Positions 46,226 through 58,222 are shown, counted from the stretch's first letter. The stretch is 64,000 nt of DNA from Portulaca oleracea (GCA_029582165.1 CM055889.1:15979341-16043340), one strand, 5' to 3'. Numbers and translations are program-made. Notes: a model not told the origin generated them from the sequence alone.

Positions 46226-48300
46226 GTGGACCCGATGGTTGTTGTGTTGTCCAGTCCTGAATTTGATCCAAGCACCATGATCTCTGCTGATGGAGGTCAC
46301 TGCGAGATGTCCTGGGTCGATTCTACCAATAATAAATATACTCTAGTGTTAGGAAAACCTTGTAAGGTCTTGTCTGAGCCGAGCACTAGTGGGTCTATAG
46401 TTGAGTCCGAGTCAGCTGGGATTAGCCCCATGTCTAATGAGTCTATATCCATTTTCGCATTCAATGAAGTGAACCTTTCTGAGTATTCATGTTCCTCTCC
46501 TCTTAATTGTTGTGCTAATAATCCTGAATTTGATGCTGAACCTTTAAAAGACTTTAATAAATTAGCACGAGCTATGAACGAGCATGAGAATCACATGTCA
46601 GCGGTTGAAGATACCATCATTATCAATTTGAGGATGCCTGAAACTCCCCTGGAATTGAAAATTGGCAAATCATTAACCCAAAGGGAGCAACAGGAATTTT
46701 CCGCACTCTTGAAAGAGTTTATCGACGTCTTCACTTGGTCTTATGAGGATATGCTTGGGATTGACAAGGAGATCGTCGAGCATGCTACACCTCTCTACCC
46801 AGACGCCAAGCCATTTCAGCAGCATCCACGCTGAATCAAGAATGAGTGGTCCGATAAGATTCATGATGAGGTCTGAAAACACCTGGAAGCTAAGTTCATC
46901 AGAATTGTAGAATTCCCAAAGTGGGTGGGCAATATTGTCCCAGTACCAAAGAAAGACGGGAAGGTACGAATGTGCATTGACTTTTGGGACTTGAACAAAG
47001 CTAGCCCGATGGATTGCTTTCCTTTGCCACTCATCGACGTCCTAGTCGACCATAACTGTGGGCATGAACTCCTATCATTCATGGATGGGTATGCTGGCTA
47101 CGACCATATCAAAATGGCTGAAGAAGACATAAAGAAAACATCCTTTATCACTCCCTGGGGAAACTTTTGCTATATGGTTATGCTATTTGAGCTAACGAAT
47201 GTTGGTGCCACTTACCAACGCACCGTCACCACTTTACTCCATGACATGATCCACAAGGAGGTAGAAGCATATGTAGATGGCATGATTGTCAAATCTGAAA
47301 GGCGTGAAGACCATATCCCTAACTTGCGCAAGTTTTTCCTTAGGCTTCGCAAGTACAACATGAGGTTGAATCCATAGAAGTGTGCATTTGGAGTAACTTC
47401 AGGGAAGTTGTTAGGGTATATTGTCAGTCAACGAGGAAAAGAAGTTGATCCACCTAAGACCAAAGCTATTCAGGACATGCCTCCGCCTTGGACGGAGAAG
47501 GAAATTCGTGGTTTCCTAGGGCGATTTCAATACTTGAGCAGGTTTATCTCCAAGCTCACCATGACATGCGAACCATTATTTAAAAAGTTGAAGAAGGGTG
47601 CAAAAGTTGAATGTGACGACCAGTGTCAAGCAGCATTCGACAAGATCACAGCTAATTTGACTAGTTCGCCAGTGCTAGTTCCACTTGTGCCGAGAAAGTC
47701 GTTGCTGCTCTATCTTACCATCAATCAGGATGCAATGGGTGCTATGTTAGCCCAAAAGGTCGGCAATTTGGAAAAGGCCATATACTACATCAGTAAGAAA
47801 TCCTCAGGGTGTGAATCTCGATATTCTGAGATAGAAAAGATGGCGTTAGCACTAGTTTGGTCTTCAGAGAAGATTCGTTATTATCTGCTATCGTACACTG
47901 TTTATGTGATGGCGGCGTGCAACCCGTTCAAGTACATCATGGAGCAACCTACTATTAACAGCAGAATTGCCCAATGGGTAGTCATGTTATTCGAGTTTGA
48001 TCTTCATTTCCAACATCAGAAGTCTACAAAAGGTCAGGCAGTTTCTGATTTTCTGGCTGAACTCTTAACAGAAGACTCTAATCTAGGGGCTTGGAGTTTA
48101 GTGATGAGAAAGTATTCCAAGTGGAGGAGGAAACTTGGAAGCTGTATTTCGATGGTGCTGCAAACCAGATGGGATGCGGAGCCGGGGCTCTGCTGGTATC
48201 TCCTAAAATTGACACTTTCCTTTGGCGGTCATGCTGGATTTTGACGCCACCAACAATGCTGTTGAATATGAAGCCTACATCTTACAGAAGGAGAGCTACT
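46226..48300 (+). pseudogene. Tat reverse transcriptase and two RNase H domains (decayed)
   Basis: One frame carries 46226-48244 with stops at 46832-46834, 46874-46876 and 47375-47377. It shows the pre-RT region (EFSALLKEFIDVFTWSYEDM), RT (VPVPKKDGKVRMCIDFWDLNKASPMDCFPLP, MDGYAGYDHIKM) and YVDGMIVKS where the active box should read YVDDMIVKS, so a catalytic Asp is replaced by Gly. Then GKLLGYIVSQRGKEVDP, RGFLGRFQYLSRF and RNase H (LTINQDAMGAMLAQ, YYISKK, SRYSEIEK). In another frame, from about 48115, is the second (archaeal-type) RNase H start WKLYFDGAANQMGCGAGALLVSP. Two RNase H domains are the mark of the Tat lineage. Integrase is missing: the sequence breaks off at about 48300. Confidence 0.92.
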
Positions 48301-48793
48301 GATTCTCATGAGGTCATGGTGGAGGACTGCCCGAATTCTAGCATCAACCATGGATTCTAGAGAAACCGGGAGCGATGTCCCTAGGTTCCTTACTATAATC
48401 CTCAAGCCATTGTTCCTTATGGTCAAACTCCAGGAACCCCTAGTGGTTGTAGTCGTGGTTATCCATCAGCAAGTTTTGGGGAAGGCTCTCCATATGGTGG
48501 GCCCTCTTGCCAGCACTTGTCCGGGCCTCCTGCCTCTCAATCTGAGGTCCCTGGAATTCAGTCTAGAGCTCCTTAAAATGGCAATGCATTCTTTGATTTG
48601 TCCTTTCGTAGCATCTTCGACAGACATGGTGGAAGCTCTAGCAACAACTACTAAGGCATCATCGACATGGCTCCCGAATTTGTTTATTTTTCCATGCACT
48701 TTTTCCTTTTATTCTTTTTTATGCAACATGTACGACTCTAATGCAAAATTGAATGAAAATTGACTTTATGCACAAACAACGCTTTATTACTAT
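48301..48793 (+). other. Unidentified coding-like remnant
   Basis: After the second RNase H breaks off, a plus-strand frame reads PYYNPQAIVPYGQTPGTPSG, GYPSASFGEGSPYGGPSCQH and FRSIFDRHGGSSSNNY with two stops, a Pro/Gly/Ser-rich sequence I do not recognise. It could be a different element or gene fragment joined at about 48300. Confidence 0.3.
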
Positions 48794-48920
48794 GACACTG
48801 TAACGCCCCGGCCCCTCCCCGGGCCACGGACATTACCGATAAACTGCTTCAAGGATCGTTGACTGGCCCCACAAATCACCACGAGTCTTTCCAAATGCTT
48901 CGCCTCGCTCACGCCGCTCG

Positions 48921-48989
48921 AGAAAACTTCCCAGTAGGTCACCCATCCTGAGACTACTCCCAGCCAAGCACGCTTAACTGTGGAGTTTC
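48921..48989 (-). other. 5S rRNA-like block in Cassandra LTR (copy 1)
   Basis: On the minus strand: ACAGTTAAGCGTGCTTGG then GGATGGGTGACCTACTGGGA, matching the internal pol III control region (A box to C box) of plant 5S rRNA. It covers only the second part of 5S and is not a 5S gene. The twin block is at about 49350-49418. Confidence 0.93.
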
Positions 48990-49212
48990 CAACGGATGAG
49001 CTACCATAAATGAAGGTGCACCTTGGTGATATAAGTAGTCATTTCAATCCTTTTTTAAGCTACACTTTAACCACATACCCAGGGTATTACAGTTACCCCC
49101 ACTTAAGCACTCAACGTCCTCGTTGTGCAACAATCAAATCCAGAATCTTTGCCCCGCTAGGTGACTACGCATGGCTCTCCCGTCCACTGGCGTAGCTCAC
49201 GGTCGCGGGTCG

Positions 49213-49224
49213 GCTCTGATACCA
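49213..49224 (-). other. Cassandra primer binding site
   Basis: Minus-strand TGGTATCAGAGC, two bases after the LTR end, complementary to initiator tRNA-Met. The minus-strand purine tract TGGGGGTAAC at 49092-49101 abuts the other LTR as PPT. Confidence 0.93.
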
Positions 49225-49526
49225 TCTGTAACGCCCCAGCCCCTCCCGGGCCGCGGACATTACCGATAACTGCTTTAAAGATCGCTGACTGGCCCCACAA
49301 ATCACCACGGGTCTTTCCAGCGTGCTTCGTCCTCGCTCACACGCTGCCTGAGAAAACTTCCCAGTAGGTCACCCATCCTGAGACTACTCCCAGCCAAGCA
49401 CGCTTAACTGTGGAGTTTCCAACGGATGAGCTACCATAAAAGAAGGTGCACCTTGGTGATATAAGTAGTCATTTCAATCCTTTTTTAAGCTACACTTTAA
49501 CCACATACCCATGGTATTACAGACAC

Positions 49527-50505
49527 AATGCAATCCACATGAAAATTCCCTTTTGACTTAACATTCTAAAAACTCTTAAAAGGCCACAGCACAAGGTTAA
49601 CATTACTTGAGCTACATCCACATCTTCTAACTAAATGTGGCGCTTAAAATTAAACCTTGAGTTAAATCAATTTAGGTAATATCATTCACGTACAAAACTT
49701 GCATGGACCACCGACCAACCAAACGCGTGTGCATGGCATGCACACTTAAAGGTCGCACGGCCATCAGGCCATTCATACCTAGCTTTATCAGCATCCCTTC
49801 ACGCGTAATGTAGGTACATGCCCTTAAGAAAATTTTGGGGAATGTATAAGTATGAAGTTCGCGTGACCATTACACGAGACAATGTATTTGGCTTGTCCTT
49901 GTGCACTTTTACATCCTCGAAAGTACCTCTATTTAAGCCTTGTTTCGGGGTAATTCTGCTTCATTCTAAAACTTGCAAACACCCTCATTCCTCAAGGAAG
50001 CTATGGCCTTTGAAAGAAGCTTAACTTTTGGACGAACTCCCTTACCAAAGCTGAGAAGAAAATTCTAGTTTGCTATAATTTAACCCTTCTTTTAAGCCTC
50101 AAACAAGTGAGAATCAATTGGGCTTTTCTCCAAGCGCCCCTTACCTTTTGGAACCGGGATCTTCATGTATTCCCCTTCTCGTGGAATGAACTTTATCCTC
50201 TCCCCAAGGAGTGGACATGAATGTTGGGCTTGGATCTCTATGCACCTCCGACCACACCTCCTTTAAGACATAAATTCCAAACTCATTTCGAGGAACTTAT
50301 CAACTTTAATCAATGTGCCTAAAGCCACATTGTGGTGGGGAACACCGTTCATTTAAAATCTGTGGCTGAGTTTTTCCAATCGCCCAAAGTTCGCTTTTGC
50401 TTGGGGATGAGGGTCCAAGCCCTTGTATTTTGCATGCTCACCAAATTCTTCTTCTACCATGAAGGCTCGGAAACCGCACCGATCCCTTTAATTCATATAG
50501 TGGAT
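49527..50505 (-). other. 3' internal region of a Tat element (non-coding)
   Basis: Lies downstream, on the minus strand, of the integrase remnant. Minus-strand translation is broken and shows no domain. ORFs at 49818-50024 and 50332-50517 on the plus strand are unsupported. Confidence 0.45.
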
Positions 50506-50885
50506 GAAATGACCTGAGGCTGAGGACATATCAACCCTAGTAGCTTAAATGTAAAATTTCTTGAGTTGGTCCAAATTAACAGGCTAAATTAACTCTTCCC
50601 CTTCAAGTGTTGCCAAACGAGCAGCACCTCCATGAAAAATGGAAATATTAGTATATGAACCCTTCCAGTTTGGAGCAAACTTTCCCCGACGATCCTAACG
50701 TGCAACCCTCATCTCCTGAAGCACTAAGTTACCTTCTTTCAAATCCCGATCTTTAACTATCTTGTCGAACGCACAAGAGATTTGACTCTGATAAATTTGT
50801 ACATTATGCTAGGCCTGAAGTCGTCTTTCATCCAATAAAATTAACTCTTTATACCTGGCTCAAGCCCACTCAGCCTCAGGAATAT
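50506..50885 (-). pseudogene. Tat integrase C-terminal remnant
   Basis: Minus-strand frame from about 50878 reads ARYKELILLDERRLQA-HNVQIYQSQISCAFDK, then DLKEGNLVLQEMRVAR, RRGKFAPNWKGSY and PVNLDQLKKFY. That is the LDE.R..A......Y......YNKKV...F..GDLVL........GKF.P.WEGPY...LK.FY pattern at the end of Tat/Ogre integrases. Four in-frame stops, three of them TAG/TGA at Gln or Arg positions. It is opposite in orientation to the Tat pol at 46.2-48.3 kb, so it is a different or rearranged element. Confidence 0.88.
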
Positions 50886-51590
50886 TGTCCAAATATTTGT
50901 TCTATTGGTTGCTTTGTGGAACAAATATTGTCAAAATAGTGCGAAACATGACTATAAGATAGTTTATTGTCCAAATATTTGTTCCGTTTGTAAGGTGCTT
51001 TGTGGGGATGTGGGTGTCTTTGTTGAAGAAGATGGGTCGAGACAGTGAGGATGAAGGCGGCGGAGGTGGCAGTGGTGGGGTGGTTTGCTGATGTCAATTA
51101 GGATCATTTTTTGAGGGGTAATGTGTCTTTTTATGCTTTTAATTAGGGTCATTAGAGACTTTTTACACTCTTCTCATGGGGTAATTCTGTCATCCATCGG
51201 AAAAATGTAAAACAATTAGAGGTTTAAAGTTGAGGTAAGACAAATCTAATTTCTAAAACTTGGTGGCTAAAATCCTAGTTTCCCATTAACTCAAGGGGTA
51301 AAAACCAAATTAGTTCCTTTCTAAATTCTAAGTTTTCCTACCTTTCACAATCTCCATCATGGAACATGAAGGTTTTTGGTGAATTAAATTTTGGCTCAAC
51401 TAGTGTTCCACCTTACAAATTGAGCAAAAATTTAGATTGATGTTGTTGTAGATGCTAAACACCTCATAAAGTGAGCCAAATTCAAACTTACTATGTCATA
51501 GATATTATACAGATAAACTGGGAGATAGACTTATTGTTTTTTTAGTATAGCTCACAGGTTCCACATGATCCATTGAATCCAACTTACTCA
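50886..51590. other. Unassigned non-coding DNA
   Basis: Two copies of a CAAATATTTGTTC phrase at about 50890 and 50972, about 80 bp apart, suggest a small local duplication. Otherwise no element ends or gene seen. Confidence 0.45.
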
Positions 51591-52014
51591 CTACTATAAA
51601 TTAGGGGTAGAGACACTGGAATCCCACTAGTTTTTAGAGGTCCTGGTCCCGGTCCTGGTCCCGGTCCCGGTCCCGATTGTAACCCGGTGCAAGCTTTTAC
51701 TCTCGGTCCCAGTTGTGACAGGGAGCAAGCTTTTGCTACCAGTCCCACCGAACTGGGAAACGAAATGAGAATTTTTAGTCATGGTGTTTTACCCTATTTG
51801 CTCCTATTATTTGATTTGTTTCTATAAAAAAAAAACAACATAAAAATAACATAAATTTTTTAAAATAAAAAATCTGCTAGAAGCCTTGTACAGTAACACT
51901 AGAATTGTTTCATAAAATAAAAAAATAGAAAATAACATAACCTCTTCAAGTGATAAATGTTAATAAGTGGGAAATAACAAAAATAAAAAAAGGGAAGCCT
52001 TGCACTTACACAGT

Positions 52015-52070
<56 letters not shown>

Positions 52071-52157
52071 TGGTTATTAGGATCGGGAAATGAGATTAAA
52101 TCTCACTCCGGTCCTGATATTGATCGGGATTTTATTTTTACTATGCATTAAAAAGCA
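51591..52157. mobile_element. Possible CACTA-type derivative
   Basis: Starts CACTACTATAAATTAGGGG and ends ATGTAGTG, giving CACTAC inverted termini. Subterminal words GGTCCCGGTCCC (left) and GGATCGGGAAATGAGATT (right; GGGAAACGAAATGAGAATT on the left) look like CACTA subterminal repeats. A TA run occupies 52016-52063. No clean 3-bp target duplication and no coding region, so this is tentative. Confidence 0.42.
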
Positions 52158-52560
52158 ATGTAGTGAACTCATGTATTAGCACCAACAATTGTTGGGCCCT
52201 CCTGACCATCTCTATTTCTTATTTGGGTCTTCAGTTTATATTAGGCTTAGATTGGGGTTTACTCTCTAATAACTTGCTACATCTTCAGGAAAGCCCATTG
52301 GTTATAACATGCCGAATTGACAATACAAAGTCTTCAAACTTGATTGTCCATAGTCATTAGTCATTGTCCATTTTTCTTTCCCCTTGCGGACTTTGTGGTA
52401 CAAATTCGATATAACTCCACTTGAAGATACCGACTTCCATGATAATAATGATGAGTGCTCTTATTTATCATAAACCTATGTAAGTGGAGGACGATGGTGT
52501 ATATCTTTCAAGATGTGCATTTATGGCCCTCCATAATTTATTGTTATAAATAAGTTTCTG
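52158..52560. other. Unassigned spacer
   Basis: Non-coding DNA between the possible CACTA element and a large LTR. The 65-residue ORF at 52163-52360 has no recognisable domain. Confidence 0.45.
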
Positions 52561-52784
52561 TAACACCCTAGGATATTAATCATCAAATTAAACTAATTAC
52601 CTACTTAACCTAATGATTAGCGCAACGGAAATACTTCCCTGAGGGTATTACCGCCGTTCATTAATTATGAACAAGGCTTAGCTAAATCCCAACACAAACA
52701 AAACAAGTCATCCACTGATATACAAACCACCAAAGACACTTAACTTCATACATACATAACCATAAAAACACCCGTTTAGGAAAA

Positions 52785-54470
52785 CAAAAATTTGCTGGGA
52801 GGTGTCACACATTTCTAACAACTTACCCGTTGGGGACCACATTTTTTTAATGCACTCAAAGGGGGACAAAGTTGTTAAATAATTGGCTGGCAGGTGACTT
52901 TCCGACCATTATTAGCCGGAAAACATGAAAAGACTTAAAAGCCCTTGGGGATGTTAGTGAAAGACTATGTTGCCCTTATTTTTGCCCGCTGCCTTGTCCA
53001 ATGTCTGGTGCAAACTTAGATTCTTATTTCCACTTGCCATCACATGAACAATGCCAACCACCTGTTCGACGAATTGCCCAGGAGAGGAAAACCACACCCA
53101 GAAACCCAATTCAATGGAACCCATTTCTTTGAATTTCATCTCAACAGACTTGCATTCACTAGTGACCATTGCACTTTGGGAGATAAGGTCAAAGATCTTT
53201 CTCATGATGGACCCTTGCATTGATCCTCCCCCAGAAACCCAATTGCTCATCCAATTTCAAATCTTCTCTCTCAACATGGAACAGCTCATGCAAAATCATC
53301 CCCTGAAATTGCACCAACCCAAAGATTACCCAAATAAACAAAACAAAAAAAAAAAACATTCTTTCTTCATTTGCCATCATAATTGGCACATCTCCCTGAC
53401 CAAAAACACATGCAAAACCTTCTAATTCCCACACCCAGAAAACTTGCAGCAACAAGAAGACCAAAACCGATTGCCCATTATTTCGACAACCCAAAAAGGA
53501 AAAGAACACATAAGAAACAACCCAACTGGGAAAGTTAGGAAACAAACCTAGTTAGATCTCAATGTGGCATTCATCCCTAACCAATTTGAGCGCAACCCGA
53601 CCACCACCCTTCTCTCCCCTAAACAGTCGGCGTCCCAGCGCATCTCGTTGTTGCAGATTTAGGGATCACCGCCATGTTTCAATCTGGAGATAATGGGGAG
53701 TTGGCGGAGAAACAAAAGTACACCCTATCTCTCTGTGTGTATCTATATCTGTATCTGTCTCTATCTTCCGCCCACTGAGAGCAGGGTCACTATTCATTAC
53801 AATTTCTCCTCTGATTTTATACTTAGAGAGTAATACATGGACCCTTGGAATGACATCAGGATTGAGAAATTGCTTGAAGACCTTGATTCTCTTGCTTGAA
53901 GACTTAGGATTTGACAGATTTCTCACTTTCTATGTCATATTTGTTACTTTTTCACTATATGTAGTTTTATTTGATGCTTCAATTTGATTGGCATCTCCTG
54001 GTGTTACCCTGTCTTCAAGTTACTCTCAAACAATGTAGTCGCATTTTTTTTTTTTTGTAATCGAAACCCCAATTTTCCAGAATGCACACCCACATGTATC
54101 TTCACAAGTTCAACGATGCAACAAACACCAAGGATTAAGGAGGAAGAATGATAAAGAACAAATGTGAAGGAGTTCGATTAGTAGAGTGGGATTTACCTGA
54201 AGAAAGGAAGAATGAAGATGGTGGATGAAGGAGGAACGAAGGAGGAAGGAAGGAGGAAGAAGCAATGGAGGGTAGTCTCGGCATTGATCTAAGCAAATTC
54301 AAAAAAAAATTTAACTTTACTCACCTGTCACCGTTTTCCGGCAAATAATGGTCGGAAGTCACCTGCCAGCCAATTGTTTAGCAACTTCATCCCCTTTGAG
54401 TGCATTAAAATAATGTTGTCCCCAACGGGTCAGTTGTTAGAAATGTGTGGCACCTCCCAGCAAATTTTTG
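52785..54470 (-). mobile_element. Mutator-like element with long TIRs and gene-like interior
   Basis: 1,686 bp with TIRs of about 150 bp or more (CAAAAATTTGCTGGGAGGTG outward end, then a matching CCTGCCAGCCAA / TTGGCTGGCAGG region) and a 9-bp target duplication TTAGGAAAA / TCAGGAAAA (52776-52784 and 54471-54479, one mismatch). No transposase. The interior on the minus strand looks like a captured gene piece with a candidate intron end (TTTCAG before GGGATGATTTTG) and open frames of 98-118 codons. This makes it a Pack-MULE candidate; the source gene is not recognised. Confidence 0.82.
52954..53926 (-). pseudogene. Possible captured gene fragment inside the MULE
   Basis: Minus-strand ORFs 53666-53926, 53189-53545 and 52954-53250. 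The last encodes QGSIMRKIFDLISQSAMV, ECKSVEMKFKEMGSIELGFW and EQVVGIVHVMASGNKNLSLH, with host-like codon use compared with the surrounding AT-rich DNA. The longest frames overlap, so no single protein is claimed. Start, splicing and parent gene are unknown. Confidence 0.4.
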
Positions 54471-57400
54471 TCAGGAAAAATCCCCTAACATTTGGAGAAT
54501 CACAAACCACCAATTGAATTCTAACTTTCATGTCTACAAAAGAAGTCTCCAAAATTCACCTGAACCACTCCTAAGAGGCCTTCGAATTTCGCCCGTCTAG
54601 GAGTTTGTCCTTGCCCTTTCCTAAGCTTTCTAAAAAAAACAACAAATTTAAAGAATAAGATTTACTCAGTACGTATACTACCAACCTAAAGAACAATTAA
54701 TAAGAAAGCTTACGGTTTAATTAATCGCGACTTCATTATTTACACAATTAAAAGTAGGACCATAAAGAGAGGAAAAAAAAGTAAAGTATACTTACAAGAT
54801 ACTTATACCCAACATGATTTAGCAAAACTGAACCAAACTAGATACCAACGTAAACAACTCCTCACTTTGGTTATACTACCAACGTAAACAACTCCTCACT
54901 TTGGTTATACTTGAATAACCAATAACTAAACAAGTAAATAATTACATAAAGAATGGAATTAGCATCAAGGAAAGGAACACTTAATCACAACGTGCAAATG
55001 GAAGTGAAGTAACTCAAGAGGGCCAAACTTAAAAGATTTGAAGTCATCCTCAAAATCATTTTCCTTTGATTTATGAAATGTGGAAGTAAAGAGAATTTCC
55101 ATACTTGGGTAATTTATTTCGTAAATGAAGTTGTTAGTACTAGTAGTAAAAGCCACAATAGTATAGATACTAATACAAATACCCCTACTTGCGATCATTG
55201 GCTAGGCCTCCGTATGCGCATACCCGGACCGATCGGGAGGTCCGGATGGTGGATAATTATCCTATACTGGTTAGGTTTCCATGGTGTGCAACTAAGGCAC
55301 CAGAGTTATATTTTCCTTGGGTGTACTAAGGCACGTATACAATTAACTTGGGGGTGCACAAAGGCACGTTTACATGGTTTGTACTAAGACACAATTTTTC
55401 TGATGTGCTTTAAGCATGAAAAGCCATGGCCAGGGCCTTATTAAACTTTAGAAATCCTGAAACCTTATTCGTGAATTCTGAATTTCTTAAGCATATCTAA
55501 CCACTACTAAAAGAACCTTTCCTGACCCTTTTGAAAGAAGTTTAAAATTCGAAAATCTCTTAAAGAGGTAAACTCTTGAATTTTTCCCCTCTAAGACTTA
55601 AAAATGGTTTTTATAACACAAATCGACATAGTATCAACATATAAAACAATCGCTTGATAACACAGCAACTCTCTTATAGTACATAAAAATTTTACCAATG
55701 GGAAAAGTATCATTTAGACATAAATCTTATGTATCATCCATAGTATAAATATGCTAACTTAGCACATAAACTGAATATAATTAAAAGTGATTAAATACAA
55801 GAATTGCATAAATATCAAGTAGTACCCGTACCTGACACCTTAGAATTAAATATGGAACGAGCAGAGACTTGAACAGCTGGAGGGAAACGATCTCTTGGAG
55901 GGACTTAGAAAAGAGGGGAGAACATAAATTAGAAGTTTAGAACTCAACCTAGATGGGAGAATAGAGGAATAATTTTAATAAATTAATCGTGACTTACTAA
56001 CGAATTTAATTTCCTAAGTCGCACTGAAAAGGTCATAACTACATCCATAAACATTGTACCAAAGCATAAGAGGACTTTTTGGAAAGCCTGAATTACACAA
56101 TACAACTTTATAGTTCGTCCCAAAGGCCAAAGACATAGTTAAGAAGGACAAAATTCCTATTTCCCTAAGCTGCCCAGAAAAATAAGTACGTTGACTAAAC
56201 TTTTTCGAGGAGCCATAACTTGAGCTACACTAATCGGTTTAGGACCTAGATGCTGTCTATGGAAAGTTAGTGATTCATACTCCAATGTTTATTTTAACAA
56301 CCATTTGATCTATGTATGGGAACGAGTTGAATTTCAGCGTAGAACAGAGGCAGCCACAAAACATTTTCTGGAAAATTCAGATTTTTGTCTCTCACATAAA
56401 AGCTCATAACTCTCTCTCCCGATATCCTATGAACGTATACCATACCTTTCTGGAAAGCTCAGAATGTCTCCTATAACTTTCATGTAGCCTTTAAATCATA
56501 GAATACTCTAACCTTTCAAAAAATGCCCATCTTTACACTGACGTCAAAAGTTCACAGATTCGCGCAACTTCACGGTTTTAGCCATAACTCTTAATATACT
56601 TATCAAAATGACGAGCTACAAAAACCGGTTGTTACACTTTTATCTACCTATTCATGTCATAAAATGGCTCAGAATCCCATTCCTCATTTTCTGGAAAAAC
56701 CAATTACCAACCAGATTGCAACATTCTTAGTAATTTGTTGACATGCATCCTTGAACTCTTGTGATTTGGCCTAAATCTCTTTTAAAACATAATTTAACTT
56801 TCACAAGCACAATATTCAGACTTGAAACACCCAGAGAACCACCATTAAGGTCTATCTTAAAGCCATGCAAGGTCATTACATCATGCATTTCCTAAATTCC
56901 AAGCTTAAACCAACATGCACCACTTAAAATCTTCATACTACTTACTCTAAACCCAATCTACAAGCATATACTTAATTGAAATCAAATTTCCTTTCTTCCA
57001 TATAGAATTTAATGACTAAATTCACATGCATGTTCATTATTTGCATGACTTTCACTTAATCAATCACTAATACAACAAAGACTCATCGTAACTTACACAA
57101 ATTCCTTTCTTTGAAGCTTGAATCCTTCACTCTTCCTTTGCTAATCACTAGAACCACAAGATGATCTCTGAAAACAACATAAATCCTACTAACAATGAGA
57201 TTCTAACCATGATTTCCATAAGTAAAGAGAGGAGTTTACACTTGCAAGGAGATGGAGAGAGAAATCATGAAAGATGATGATGCTAGTGGAGCGGGGGTGC
57301 GTCGGGTGGCCGGAAAAGAGCGTCGGTGACGGCGGTGGTGGCCGGCATGCTCGGCGTCGTGGCGAGGCAGGCAGAGGGGAGGGGGCTCGAGCAGGTGAAG

Positions 57401-57968
57401 GGACACCAGAGAAAATGAGAGCAAGAGTGAGGATTGTATTTGAATATTGAAAATAAAACACCCTCCCTAAGTTAATATATATTCCTCCAAGTGTTTTATG
57501 CCCAAAATAAAAACAATCCTTCCCCTCTTTCTCTTAGGTGGTCGGCCATTAGGGTCCAATTAACCCAAATTTTATCAATTTTATTTCCTTCATTTATACT
57601 CATATCTCCCAAATTTCCAAATTTCTTTGAATTTATAAAACCGTAAAACATTAATGGTAACCCAAATAAATACAAACCTCCTCATAATTTCTCATAATTA
57701 TTCCTTAAATTATCAATAAAAGAAGAACCCTAAAAATATAGGTCTCTGTAAAAAGAATTCATAATCGATCTAGAACATCTTGAGAGTCATTGGAAAGAAA
57801 TTTTCGAGGAAATTAAACATAGAAAAAAACAATTCAATGTCGATCGTTACGCTGTTCAAGTCCTGCAAAACATACACTGGTTAGTAAAACAAAGGAGCGC
57901 GCGCTTTATTTACTTCGTGATTTATCTTTAACCTTGATTATTTAAGCTAATTAACACGTGTTAAGGAG

Positions 57969-58159
57969 AGATTTTCTTTAGATTATTACAGTTGCCCCAC
58001 CAACAAAACTAAATGATGATTTTTAATTTTTTTACAATAATAATTGAGAAAAACCAAAGGTCAAGATTTTCTTTAGGTTATTACAGTTGCCCCACCAACA
58101 AAACTAAATGATGATTTTTAATTTTTTTTTACAATAATAATTGAGAAAAACCAAAGGTC
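57969..58159. repeat. 95-bp tandem duplication at the LTR/PPT junction
   Basis: The unit from AGATTTTCTTTAG through the PPT-like CAGTTGCCCCACC to CCAAAGGTCA occurs twice in a row (from 57969 and from 58064) with few differences. It duplicates the LTR start and PPT. Confidence 0.88.
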
Positions 58160-58222
58160 ACTTTGATTTAATTTAGTCGAGATTCATTAAATCATTTTTT
58201 TAAAATAAATAACCAATCAAAA

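Larger units (their letters stand above)
48799..49521 (-). mobile_element. Cassandra TRIM with 5S rRNA-derived LTRs
   Basis: Complete 723-bp element: LTR 48799-49091 (293 bp), internal 49092-49226 (135 bp), LTR 49227-49521 (295 bp), with target duplication GACAC at 48794-48798 and 49522-49526. Minus orientation follows from the PBS. Each LTR holds a 5S rRNA-like block. No coding capacity. Such terminal-repeat retrotransposons in miniature rely on other elements for mobilisation. Confidence 0.97.
52561..57989 (-). mobile_element. Large Tekay/Del-like LTR, interrupted by a MULE
   Basis: Minus-strand LTR: starts TGTAATAATC at 57989 and ends GGGTGTTACA at 52561. On its right the minus-strand tract GGTGGGGCAAC is a fitting PPT, so this would be the 3' LTR, with only about 0.2 kb of internal sequence left. 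Without the inserted MULE it is about 3.7 kb. The left end with GCGCAACGGAA resembles the 1152 element. Contains a 36-bp tandem duplication at about 54842-54914 and CTAAGGCACG repeats at 55275-55395. GC-rich ORFs at 57189-57461 are LTR leader sequence. Confidence 0.6.

Noticed and set aside
48921..49418. 5S ribosomal RNA genes
   Set aside because: Only the internal control region and following part of 5S is present, inside LTRs of Cassandra with PBS, PPT and target duplication.
57189..57461. Pro-rich ORF of 90 codons
   Set aside because: Lies in a large LTR whose leader is GC-rich; no domain, and similar patches occur in the LTR at 29.5 kb.
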